Origin: an uncultured Chryseobacterium sp.
GTDB taxonomy: Bacteria > Bacteroidota > Bacteroidia > Flavobacteriales > Weeksellaceae
NCBI GenBank assembly: GCA_913778275.1
Contig: CAJYWN010000010.1
Span: forward strand, 8,956 to 72,955
Direction of reading: 5' to 3'
DNA length: 64,000 nt
This document shows, piece by piece, positions 41,883-50,098 of the stretch. Under the pieces are notes generated by a model. It saw nothing but the letters and a program-made list of their open reading frames with translations, ran no database searches and was not told the origin of the DNA. Position 1 is the stretch's first letter. Each line of letters begins with the position of its first letter. The translations under genes were made by a program, and so were the position numbers.

Positions 41883-43433
41883 TTAAATGTTATCATCTTC
41901 CACCAGTTCATCTATAAAGTAATAAATATCTTCACGGTCGTATTTGTCCGGAAACGGGTAGCCATTGATCATAATAACAGGCGTAAAATTAAGTCCTGCC
42001 GCCCGGTTTTCTACAGACATATTAATTACGGGAGTCAGATCTTCACTGGCTGGGGTAGCTCCTGCTTTCAGCTTTGTTTTAATTTCATCCCTTGTTTCAA
42101 ACCAATATTCTATAAGCTGTAAAAAGTCTTTCTGACTTTTATTTTTATAAGTATACAGAAAATCAGAAACAAGATTTGTGGCTTTTCCGTCCTGCTGATC
42201 TGCGGTATAGTTGAATCGCATCTGAACTGAAATGTCATCAGGATATTTCTGAAGCAGATTTTCCATAATTTTATGAGCATCCTTACAAAATCCACAATAA
42301 GGATTTGAGATGATGGAAAGGTGTATTTTTGCGTCTTTATTTCCAATCAAAAATGTTTCATTGTCAGTAAAAGTTACCTTCTCACTTTCAAGCAGCTCTC
42401 TTTTAAACAAATCGTAATTTCTTTTGAATTTTAAATTTTTTGCATTAGACTTTTGTAGGCTTTCCTTTTCTTCAAGGGTAGTATTGAGATATAAAACCGA
42501 AAAAAGCAGAACAGCCCATAAAGTAATGCTTAATAATGCTGTTTTCATATCAAAATACATATTTTCAAATAGAAATATGCTTATAGCAAGCTGAGCCAGC
42601 AAGATTGATATGATCAAGAGACAAACGCGGCAAAAGGTCTTCTCTACAATCCCCTGAACATATAAAGAGTAGCCGATGGCAATCAATGAGGCAAAGGTTA
42701 AGCCTTTAATAACCAAGGTTGTGAAAGGTAAAAACAGGCCTAGAATCGTAATGCCGATGAAATAAACCAAGGAGAAATCCGAAAATTTAAGCCCCCAGAT
42801 GCTGGTTTTATCCTGAATAATGATTTTGTTGCACGAATTAACAACCTGATTTGCTGCTGTCTCACCACAAATACTTCCGATGACCGCAGAAGTATTCCCA
42901 AATTTCTGATTAAATATTTCAATTGATATATAAACTCCGGTCAGTGACAGTATATTAAATAATGCTTCGTACCATGTTAGCGTTACAATTGAATACAAAA
43001 CAATAATAGCAAAAATGGCATATAAAAATGGCTTGTAACTGGTAAAAGATTTGCTTATTGCAGGATCTTTTTCAAAGAGCAGTACAAAATCCGTAGATTT
43101 TTGGTGAAGTTCGTCTTTGTTTATGGTCTTCGCTTTGTCAGAATAAATAGAATACTGTGCTCCCGATTTCTTGACTAATGAAAAAGTATTGTCTACAATA
43201 GCAATAAATTCTTCCGGAAGTTCATCCCAATATTCCTTATCGAGCTCGTAGGCATCGTTTCTTACTCCCATGAAATTCAGGGTATCGCTAAAGGCCAGTG
43301 CTGAAGGGTAATTGGGGTGGGAGTTGAATTGAAACAGAAACTCCTGTTTATCAAGTTTAAGGTAATTGATAAGTTTATCCAGTGGCATATTAATATTTTT
43401 CACTAAAATAAGCAGATGTTTGAAAAAAAGCAA
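41883..43433 (-). CDS. VKOR-thioredoxin fusion with N-terminal C39-like domain (disulfide-forming membrane protein)
   Basis: 516 residues. Residues 1-125 resemble the non-catalytic C39-like domain found in such fusions (SHPNYPSALAFSDTLNFMG) and have no catalytic Cys. Residues about 135-320 are a vitamin K epoxide reductase domain with the loop cysteines 189 and 201 and the active CRVC at 268-271. Residues about 355-516 are a DsbA-like thioredoxin domain with CGFC at 380-383 and a cis-Pro near FTPVIMING. It should oxidise thiols of exported proteins and pass electrons to quinone. It begins the cassette, 88 bp before the PCAT gene; the start at 43433 keeps a family helix that the ATG at 43388 would lose. 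Confidence 0.9.
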   Translation of the reverse strand: MLFFKHLLILVKNINMPLDKLINYLKLDKQEFLFQFNSHPNYPSALAFSDTLNFMGVRNDAYELDKEYWDELPEEFIAIVDNTFSLVKKSGAQYSIYSDKAKTINKDELHQKSTDFVLLFEKDPAISKSFTSYKPFLYAIFAIIVLYSIVTLTWYEALFNILSLTGVYISIEIFNQKFGNTSAVIGSICGETAANQVVNSCNKIIIQDKTSIWGLKFSDFSLVYFIGITILGLFLPFTTLVIKGLTFASLIAIGYSLYVQGIVEKTFCRVCLLIISILLAQLAISIFLFENMYFDMKTALLSITLWAVLLFSVLYLNTTLEEKESLQKSNAKNLKFKRNYDLFKRELLESEKVTFTDNETFLIGNKDAKIHLSIISNPYCGFCKDAHKIMENLLQKYPDDISVQMRFNYTADQQDGKATNLVSDFLYTYKNKSQKDFLQLIEYWFETRDEIKTKLKAGATPASEDLTPVINMSVENRAAGLNFTPVIMINGYPFPDKYDREDIYYFIDELVEDDNI

Positions 43434-43474
43434 TCTTTTTTCAATTTTGTGAGAAATAATATATTTTTTTATGC

Positions 43475-43756
43475 TTAATTATTTTTTTGTGCATTTTTTG
43501 TCATTCGATCGAAATCGGGAGGAGGCTGGTGCTCTCCTGTTTTTTCGTCAATTAAATAAATAATTTTTTTTTCTTTCATTCTTCTGAATGGATCGTTGTA
43601 TTGTGTCAGATATAGTCTTGTTAATTGTTTTTTATTTATCGTAATTGCTTTTTCGTTTATCCATATTGACTGATCAATTAGCCGGCTGATATTTTCTTTG
43701 ATATTAGTAATTTTTATTAATTTGAAAAAAATAATTATTTTTTGAATCTTGCAATT
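43475..43756 (-). pseudogene. Coding-like relic without start codon
   Basis: A frame of about 93 codons open to a TAA at 43475-43477. Its last 60 codons look like protein (TINKKQLTRLYLTQYNDPF, then KIIYLIDEKTGEHQPPPDFD) and end naturally. The upstream part is poly-Lys/Ile/Phe and there is no ATG until a late internal Met, so it is either the 3' end of a truncated gene or chance. Family not recognised. Confidence 0.35.
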
Positions 43757-43881
43757 CTATTATTATTCCTGGCAAGCCGTTGAATTATTATCATCAAAAC
43801 TTTAACATACCAAACTCTATAATAGATAATTTACAGGATTATATAAAGCTTCTCAAAGCAAGAACTGGAAAATTTTAAAAA

Positions 43882-43920
43882 TCATAAAAAAGCATCCTTT
43901 TTAAGGATGCTTTTTTATGA
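43882..43920. terminator. Strong bidirectional terminator
   Basis: An 18-bp perfect inverted repeat (TCATAAAAAAGCATCCTT at 43882-43899 and its complement at 43903-43920, loop TTT). A-run and T-run flank the GC part on both strands. Confidence 0.85.
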
Positions 43921-44151
43921 TTTAGCTCTTATGTAATTGGTAAAAGGTTAGCTGTAAGTCAAATACATAACAAATATTTCCAAAAAAAAATGTTAGATAT
44001 AATCACCTGTTAATGAGTAATAATAGGAAGTTTGAGAGAGAAACTAAGATTATAAGAAATGTTAACAGAAATTTAAAATTTTAAATTCTCCAAAATTTGT
44101 GAAAAAAAACATGAAAATATTTTTTTTTTTATAAAATATATTGTACTTTTA

Positions 44152-44245
44152 CAACGCCTTGAATGAGGGAACAAGTCAAGGTAATAAATTTTTTTTCATC
44201 ATTTGTGTTTTTAGAATCGTATCGCCTGATACGATTCTTTTGTTT
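44152..44245 (+). ncRNA. Candidate small RNA ending in a terminator
   Basis: A short plus-strand unit with no reading frame: hairpin CCTTGA/TCAAGG (44157-44162 and 44176-44181), a T-run, and a perfect 11-bp terminator stem (AGAATCGTATC at 44213-44223 with its complement at 44228-44238) followed by TTTTG. A weak TACTTTTA box lies at 44144-44151. It may instead be two terminators of the convergent DUF3810 gene. Confidence 0.35.
44213..44245. terminator. Terminator hairpin downstream of the DUF3810 gene
   Basis: AGAATCGTATC, loop GCCT, and exact complement, followed on the plus strand by TTTTGTTTTTAT. It lies directly 3' of the minus-strand DUF3810 gene. Confidence 0.8.
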
Positions 44246-45334
44246 TTATACCTTTTCGTAGTTGAGAAGAAGATTGAGGAAATAAGAATAGGTAACCGAT
44301 CCTTCCTGTTGGTTGGATTTGAGAAAAAGGTTATTGGTGAATCCGAAAAAATCATCCAGTAATCCCTGGTGTTTTAAAATAAATGCCTTTTCGTAAGCCC
44401 TGTCTCTTTTCATCGCCGGGGAATAGTTTCTTAATAAAGATTTTACAAATTCAGGGTCTTTATCAACGATATAATTCAGCAGGCTTTTCAGTGTAAAATA
44501 TTCCGTACTGTAACGGAGTTCTATATTGTTAGAATTAATACCAATCAGATAGCCTACAAAATTGGCCTCCTGTTCTCTTGCAAAGCCAAGTTGGTGCGAG
44601 CTTTCATGTGCTGAAGTAAAAGGTATTAGCGAATTGGGCAGTTGTGAATTGAATTGAGCTTCTGCGGTAAAAGGATTATAATATCCCAGAATTCCTGCAA
44701 AACTCATAATATTTTTAAAAAAACCAGGCTTAAAAGAATTAATTTCAGGAGCCTTTTTACCTGATATATTTTCGGGAAGCATTGTCTGCCGCTTTAAAAT
44801 TTCCTTTTGTACAGCATTCAGATCTTTAATGATAAAAATTCCGTTTGAATCTTCCTGGGCCAGCTTTCTTGTTTCTTTGCATTTGTGAAGATATTTTAAC
44901 GCTAATATTTTAGCTTTTTCAACCGTGGGTTCTTCCTGGGAAGATAGTTTCTTAATAATCGGGGTCTGGAAGTACAGCATTCCCCAAAAGGCCTGATACA
45001 GAAAATAGAAAATATTAAGGCAGATAAGAATTTTTAACAAGGCATTCTTTCTTTTGGTTTTCCTGAAACATCCCACAATCTGGTAAATGAGAAATATTCC
45101 CAGGAAAATATAAAGAACATCTCCAAATGAAAAAGGAATCCATGAAAAAATAAGCTGATGAGATCTCTTTTGAATTTCAAAAAAGTGTTCAAAAAAAGAG
45201 ACCATTGCCGAAGATCTGGAGAATATATAGAACAAAATAAATTGGGCAAGTAATAAACCTGCCCAAAATCTTTTCTTATATATTGTCTTTGTCGTACTAG
45301 TGACCACTGCCTTTTGTGATTTTGTCAAGATCAA
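44246..45334 (-). CDS. DUF3810 membrane protein with HExxH motif
   Basis: 362 residues. Three hydrophobic helices in the first 115 residues (about 26-42, 63-80 and 100-116) are followed by a soluble domain with SAHESSHQLGFAREQEANFVGYL, an HExxH zinc-peptidase-like motif with a later Glu. The family is uncharacterised and restricted mainly to Bacteroidetes and Firmicutes. The ATG at 45334 makes it overlap the upstream transporter gene by 38 bp; a GTG at 45307 would shorten the overlap to 11 bp. Either way the two are probably one transcript. Confidence 0.83.
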   Translation of the reverse strand: MILTKSQKAVVTSTTKTIYKKRFWAGLLLAQFILFYIFSRSSAMVSFFEHFFEIQKRSHQLIFSWIPFSFGDVLYIFLGIFLIYQIVGCFRKTKRKNALLKILICLNIFYFLYQAFWGMLYFQTPIIKKLSSQEEPTVEKAKILALKYLHKCKETRKLAQEDSNGIFIIKDLNAVQKEILKRQTMLPENISGKKAPEINSFKPGFFKNIMSFAGILGYYNPFTAEAQFNSQLPNSLIPFTSAHESSHQLGFAREQEANFVGYLIGINSNNIELRYSTEYFTLKSLLNYIVDKDPEFVKSLLRNYSPAMKRDRAYEKAFILKHQGLLDDFFGFTNNLFLKSNQQEGSVTYSYFLNLLLNYEKV

Positions 45335-46742
45335 TTCCCTGGGATTTCAGGATTCCACTTACTCTTATCGCATAGAAAGCAAGATACGCAAAACAGATTA
45401 CTCCCACAATATAACTGAAGTGGATGTTGGTAAGGTCTGCCACATATCCCTGAATAAGACTTACAATTCCGCCTCCCATAATCATCATGATCAGAAGTCC
45501 GGAACCTTCATTGGTATGTTTTCCAAGACCGTTGATTGCCAAAGCAAAAATACACGGCCAAAGTGTTGAACAGAATAAGCCCACACTTGTGAAAGCATAT
45601 ACGGAAACCATCCCTTTGGTAAACATTCCTATCAATAAAGCTGCAATACCTGCCACAGAGAAAATCAAAAGCATTCTTGCCGGATTGCCTTTACTCATAA
45701 TGTCACAAATGATCATTGCGATAATAATCAATCCGTATACATAGAAATGCGACAGGTCATGTTTGGCGATAGCGTTAACCAGTAAGAAAACTCCGAATGC
45801 AAGATAAGGCGCGAGAAACCGTAAGATTTTTTTTGCTCCTGCGCTCACGTCAAAAGCTTCAACTGCGCCGGTCCAACGTCCGATCATCAATGAAGCCCAG
45901 TATAAGGAAATATAAGGTGCGATATCTTTAGTCTCAAAACCTAAGCTTTTTTCCATATAAGCAGGAAGGTTGCTTGCCGTAGAAACCTCAACGCCCACAT
46001 AAACAAATATGGCAATCATCCCCATAAAAAGCTGTGGATACTGGAAAGCCGATTTTCTGTGTTCGCCGGGAACAACATCATCGGTATCTTCTGTAATGGT
46101 TGGTGTAATTGCCGGAAGAGAAGAAAATTTAAGCATGATAGCTACCAGAACAAACGCTGCCCCTAAAATAAGATAGGGAACTTTTACACTTTCAACACTT
46201 ACGTCCTGAGTTGCAGCTGCGGCAGAACCAAAAATAGCGAAAGAAACAATAAGCGGGCCTATTGTTGTTCCGAGGTTGTTGATTCCTCCTGCCATGGTAA
46301 GTCTTTGGGAACCTGTTTCTGCAGGCCCCACTTCAATGGCTAAAGGGTTTGCTACAATTTGTTGCAGTGAAAATCCAAGTCCTACAATGAAAAGACCTGA
46401 AATCATCAGCGGGAAAGAATGCAGATTGGCTGCTGGATAAAATAACAGAGTACCTGCTGCAGAAATCAGAAGACCTACAATAAGTCCGTTTTTATACCCG
46501 ATTTTGTTTACCAAATCCTGTTTTATACCTTTGGAGACAGCCATATAAATTAAAGAACCTACCGTGTATGCCACATAGAAGCATATTTGCACCAGCATAC
46601 TTTCGGTTTGTGATAATTTAAAAGCTTTTTGGAAAACAGGGATCAAAATGTCATTACTTGCCGCCACAAATCCCCAGAAGAAAAACACAGTAACCAACGG
46701 GATGAATTGTCCCCAGTTGGTTTGTTTAGAATAATTTGACAT
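45297..46742 (-). CDS. Sugar MFS transporter, FucP/GluP family
   Basis: 481 residues with twelve hydrophobic helices. Motifs are FIPLVTVFFFWGFVAASNDI near the N-terminus, LQQIVANPLAIEVGP in the fifth helix region and LFCSTLWPCIFALAINGLG later, as in glucose/galactose and fucose proton symporters. It imports a hexose across the inner membrane. The exact sugar cannot be read from sequence. It overlaps the DUF3810 gene and is 41 bp after the acyltransferase gene in the same direction. Confidence 0.9.
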   Translation of the reverse strand: MSNYSKQTNWGQFIPLVTVFFFWGFVAASNDILIPVFQKAFKLSQTESMLVQICFYVAYTVGSLIYMAVSKGIKQDLVNKIGYKNGLIVGLLISAAGTLLFYPAANLHSFPLMISGLFIVGLGFSLQQIVANPLAIEVGPAETGSQRLTMAGGINNLGTTIGPLIVSFAIFGSAAAATQDVSVESVKVPYLILGAAFVLVAIMLKFSSLPAITPTITEDTDDVVPGEHRKSAFQYPQLFMGMIAIFVYVGVEVSTASNLPAYMEKSLGFETKDIAPYISLYWASLMIGRWTGAVEAFDVSAGAKKILRFLAPYLAFGVFLLVNAIAKHDLSHFYVYGLIIIAMIICDIMSKGNPARMLLIFSVAGIAALLIGMFTKGMVSVYAFTSVGLFCSTLWPCIFALAINGLGKHTNEGSGLLIMMIMGGGIVSLIQGYVADLTNIHFSYIVGVICFAYLAFYAIRVSGILKSQGIDLDKITKGSGH

Positions 46743-46783
46743 ATTTGTTGAAAATTTCTGAAAACAAATATATATTATTTCTT

Positions 46784-47515
46784 TTAATTATAGTGTTTTA
46801 GCAATACTTTTTTTATTGTCTCAAAAGAAGACAATTTAAGCTCTTTAGGAGGTGCGGAAGGGTATAAAATTCCGTTAAAATACACTTTTGCTTTTCCGGG
46901 ATAGCCTTTTGAATTGTCAAACGGAAAAATTTCCTTTAATCCTACAAATGTATAGATTACAATGGGTGAATTGTGTTTTGATGAAAGGGTAAAAGCGCCG
47001 TCTTTAAATTCATCTAAAATGATGGAAGTATCATCCGGAACACCGCCTTCAGGAAATATGACAATGCTGTTTCCTTCCTCCATCTTTTCGGCACATCTTC
47101 TGTACACATCGGCGCGGCTTCTGGCGCTTCCGCGGTCTACCATCACACATATTCTCTTGTAGATCGTTCCGAAGATCGGGATTTTTACCAGCTCTTTTTT
47201 ACCTACGAAACAGATGGGATGATCCGCACACAAAATACACATCAGCATGATGTCCATAATAGAAGTATGATTGGAGATAAAAACATACTGCTGATTCTTA
47301 TCTAATGTTTCTCCGGAAAGTCTTGTCAGCTCGTACCGCAGCCCCATTCCGTAAAAGATACAATAGCTCCAGTATCTTACAAACCGGTAAGCATATTTAT
47401 AATGCTTTTTATTAAATGATAATAAATAAACGGGAAGTCCAAAAATAAGGGTAAAAACAAATGCCAGTATCAGCAGCCACGCTCTCCAGAGATAGTTTAA
47501 AGTTTTTCCAGCCAT
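46784..47515 (-). CDS. plsC: 1-acyl-sn-glycerol-3-phosphate acyltransferase
   Basis: Makes phosphatidic acid from lysophosphatidate at the inner membrane. 243 residues. One or two N-terminal membrane helices (about 10-32), the catalytic NHTSIMD (HX4D, about residue 83) and the substrate-binding FPEGGVPDD (about 155), with CVMVDRGSARSR between them. Length and motifs are normal for the PlsC family, though a role in modifying another lipid is not excluded. It starts 3 bp after the GtrA gene stop. Confidence 0.92.
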   Translation of the reverse strand: MAGKTLNYLWRAWLLILAFVFTLIFGLPVYLLSFNKKHYKYAYRFVRYWSYCIFYGMGLRYELTRLSGETLDKNQQYVFISNHTSIMDIMLMCILCADHPICFVGKKELVKIPIFGTIYKRICVMVDRGSARSRADVYRRCAEKMEEGNSIVIFPEGGVPDDTSIILDEFKDGAFTLSSKHNSPIVIYTFVGLKEIFPFDNSKGYPGKAKVYFNGILYPSAPPKELKLSSFETIKKVLLKHYN

Positions 47516-47518
47516 TTT

Positions 47519-47977
47519 CTATCCGTTAAATATTATTTTTTTCTTGATAGAGTAATTAAGGACAGAAACCAGCAGAATTGCTGCAATCTTGCTGATGATC
47601 TCGGGACTTAGGGAATAAATAATCAGGTCAAAGGTATCTTTAAAAACGTAGCTGTAAAAAACCTGGAAGAAGCCGAGGCTCAGAAAAGTTGAAATAAAAG
47701 ACACTGCCATGAAATAAGCGAACTCTTTTCTTTTAGAATGTTTTCCCCTTTCAAAAACAAACCAGATGCTCAGGAAATAATTGGTGATGATTCCGCAGCT
47801 TGTCGAGAAAATATTACTCAGCGGATAATGAATTCCATGAAAATTAATTTCGCGGTAGAAGAACTGAGGTATTGCAGTACTGAAAAGTTTAAAACTTCCG
47901 ATTTCAACGACGGCACTCAGTCCACCTGCTATAATGAAGAATAAAACCTGTTTCTGCCGTAATAGTAAATCTCTCAT
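47519..47977 (-). CDS. GtrA-like membrane protein
   Basis: 152 residues from the ATG at 47977, the usual size for the family; an upstream in-frame ATG at 48097 would add 40 atypical residues. Four hydrophobic helices (about 10-30, 50-72, 85-105 and 118-145). Conserved features are FIIAGGLSAVVEIGSF and SCGIITNYFLSIWFVFE. GtrA proteins are thought to help flip undecaprenyl-linked sugars across the inner membrane. It is cotranscribed with plsC. Confidence 0.85.
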   Translation of the reverse strand: MRDLLLRQKQVLFFIIAGGLSAVVEIGSFKLFSTAIPQFFYREINFHGIHYPLSNIFSTSCGIITNYFLSIWFVFERGKHSKRKEFAYFMAVSFISTFLSLGFFQVFYSYVFKDTFDLIIYSLSPEIISKIAAILLVSVLNYSIKKKIIFNG

Positions 47978-48208
47978 CCCGATGATATAATGTGCAAATT
48001 TATAACTATATGTTAAACAGTGAAAAAAGTTGTTAAAAATTTTTTTAGATACAAAATAATTTCTAATTTTAGTTTCCCGGACTGATATAGGCTTCACCTG
48101 ATAATAAATTCATTTTCAACAATTTGTGTTGATGGTTTTTCTATCTTGTAATATGATTCAATCATACTATCAAAAATAATTTTTACGACCACATTTAATA
48201 ATATTTGT

Positions 48209-48472
48209 ATGAAAAGTCAAAACAAATACAGGAAATTCCAGCTTCAGCAAAAAAATATTGAAGCTCTTGAACGAGAAAACTCACGCTTCAAACGGGTGTA
48301 TTCTGAATATGAAAATATGTCCGAAGAACTCTGGAATCTTGAAAATTCCAATAATGAACCGGTTCCCGATGATTTTATCAATGCCATGATCCTTCAGACC
48401 TCTTACCTTGAGAATGAGATCGAAGACTGGCTGGTACAGTTTAATGATAAAAAAACGGAAATACAACAATGA
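48209..48472 (+). CDS. Small hypothetical protein, 87 aa
   Basis: Not recognised. It is a charged, predicted all-helical protein with a coiled-coil-like first half (KFQLQQKNIEALERENSRF) and an acidic second half (SEELWNLENSNNEPVPDDF). There is no signal peptide or Cys. It stands alone between the divergent GtrA gene and the decayed island. The codon pattern looks like that of real genes, and the start is close to a -7-like TAATATTTG (48199-48207). Confidence 0.6.
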   Translation: MKSQNKYRKFQLQQKNIEALERENSRFKRVYSEYENMSEELWNLENSNNEPVPDDFINAMILQTSYLENEIEDWLVQFNDKKTEIQQ

Positions 48473-48553
48473 TGCATTACAGGAGAATGAACTTAAGGGA
48501 GCTGAACAGAACTTGTCCGGCTCTCTTTTATTATTTCAGTTCGTATTCGCAAT

Positions 48554-48577
48554 GTCATGCTGAGCTTGCCGAAGCAT
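48554..48577. repeat. Isolated copy of the paa-type repeat core
   Basis: Identical to the 24-base core at 9665 and 14724 except one T-to-C change (CTGAGCTTGCCGAAG). The AT-rich arms are absent. It is the only clear copy outside the paa cluster apart from a weaker one at 63873. Confidence 0.75.
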
Positions 48578-48907
48578 CACGAAAGGCTGGGTAATTTCCA
48601 TCTTCAATCTCTGCTTTCAGATCTTGAATCTGTTGTTTGTAAACTTCATTTAATTTTTTGAAACTTCGAAATATTTGCAGAAAATCTTTTCATTATCAAC
48701 ACTATCCAAAAGTCTTTCAAGGGTTCGTTTTCTCTCTGGTTTCTATTTTATGGTAGGGTCAAGTACTTAGATCAATATCGTAAGCATATTCTCATTAGAA
48801 AACTTTTCTGTTGCGCATCTCTGTTATTTTTTTATAATCTTTCTATATTAGAGATACTTTTCGTAAGTGTGATACTTTTCCCTAAAAGAATGCTGTACAT
48901 CAAGGTA
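48555..48907 (-). pseudogene. Decayed minus-strand gene fragments
   Basis: Coding-like pieces lie end to end in shifting frames: YLDVQHSFREKYHTYEKYL near 48850-48907, EYAYDIDL near 48780, RTLERLLDSVDNEKIFCKYF near 48690-48750, and LNEVYKQQIQDLKAEIEDG near 48600-48660 running to a stop at 48555-48557 inside the repeat core. Several stops and frameshifts interrupt them. The family was not recognised. It marks the left edge of a degraded accessory region. Confidence 0.4.
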
Positions 48908-48934
48908 TTTGTTTTAGTTTTGTGGAACTAATAA

Positions 48935-49655
48935 TTAACTCAATTAAATAATATTCCTAATCAAAATAGCTATTGGTCAAGTTGGAATATTACAAATTTA
49001 GATGACGGAGCGGGTACTCATATCAATATGGACTTGTTTCCCATAAAGATTTCTAAAATGCCTAAAAAACCTAATTCAACCCAGAAATATACTCCAGCTG
49101 AATTTTTTGATTTTTTTAGAAAAAACTTAAATTTTATTTGCAGAGAAATTTACACCAATAGAAAATAATTACTATAATATACATGATACAGCGCTTTGGA
49201 ATTCAACGAATCCTCTGGGGGCTCTGATACATATTGATATTACTCCAGACGATGGAACGGTAGTTTGCTCAGGGGTAAGTACCAATACATGGATATTTTC
49301 AACAATAAAAGCACCGCAAGGGTGGTCATATGATGGCATACATCCGGTTTCAGGAAACAGGGCATTTTCTTATTATATGGATGGGGCAACAATGTATATC
49401 TATACAAGAGGTGTAGATAGAACCTCTAAAATAAATGACGAAAAAAGTACTATAGTAAATTATATCATGGAAGCCATAGCTTTTTCTGCTGCAGATGATT
49501 TATGGACTGAAATGCAGAACAAGCTATCAAAATATGTAAATGATAGAGAAGGAGAGTCTAATGTAATTACACATGTAAAATATAGGCCAAATTATGATGG
49601 AATTAAAAATTATCTTAAAGGGAAAACTCCATTAAGTTCTGTCGGTTGCAACTAA
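48935..49655 (+). pseudogene. Frameshifted, 5'-truncated gene, possible polymorphic-toxin-type fragment
   Basis: The first frame reads from about 48935 (no start codon) through NSYWSSWNITNLDDGAGTH and KKPNSTQKYTPAEFFDFF to a stop at 49166-49168. From about 49137 the next frame takes over in homologous style: FAEKFTPIENNYYNIHD, NPLGALIHIDITPDDG, APQGWSYDGIHPVSGNRAF, MYIYTRGVDRTS, ending at 49655. A single +1 change joins them. The joined about 240 residues have no signal peptide and look like the C-terminal part of a longer secreted protein. The toxin idea comes from context and general resemblance to Bacteroidetes Rhs/T6SS-associated C-termini; it is not certain. Confidence 0.7.
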
Positions 49656-49663
49656 AAAAAAAA

Positions 49664-50098
49664 ATGAAAAATTTCGCACTAAATTTCTTTAAACTAATAG
49701 GGATTATGTTTATATCTATTAGTTTGAAAAATGCCCTTCAAATATTTTTAGGAACATTAACTAATTATTCTGAAGTCACAAAGCCATATAGATTAGTAAA
49801 TATAAATAATAGAATTACTTTTGATACAAAAATTAGCCATTTAAAACTAATATTTTTGTATGACTTTATATTATTTGCATCAATTGCATATTTCTGGCTA
49901 TTTTTAATATTATATCTTTTGGTAAAGAAATTTGGAAATAAATTATGGATACACTTTTCATATACAATATTGATTTATATCTTTACTATAACTTATTTTG
50001 ACCCATTTAATTATAATATAATATTCATATTTATCACTATTATTTTAGGATATGCAAATTGGTATTTATTTAAGAAATGGATTGACTTTAGCTTATGA
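49664..50098 (+). CDS. Small membrane protein, 144 aa, AT-rich island
   Basis: Starts at the ATG 49664, nine bases after the preceding fragment's stop. Four hydrophobic helices (about 8-26, 62-86, 95-110 and 113-131) with a polar loop of about 30 residues after the first. No family was recognised. Very AT-rich with Ile/Phe/Tyr/Asn-rich coding, unlike genes outside the island. Its stop overlaps the next start (ATGA), so the two are a coupled pair. It follows a toxin-like fragment directly, which would suit an immunity protein; that is inference. Confidence 0.65.
   Translation: MKNFALNFFKLIGIMFISISLKNALQIFLGTLTNYSEVTKPYRLVNINNRITFDTKISHLKLIFLYDFILFASIAYFWLFLILYLLVKKFGNKLWIHFSYTILIYIFTITYFDPFNYNIIFIFITIILGYANWYLFKKWIDFSL

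Larger units (their letters stand above)
43434..44245. other. 812-bp intergenic region upstream of the peptide cassette
   Basis: No intact gene. It holds an open minus-strand frame without start codon (43475-43756), a strong bidirectional hairpin (43882-43920) and a possible small RNA ending in a second hairpin (44213-44238). The cassette's promoter must lie to the left of 43475 or be shared with the relic; no clear TAnnTTTG was picked out. Confidence 0.6.
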
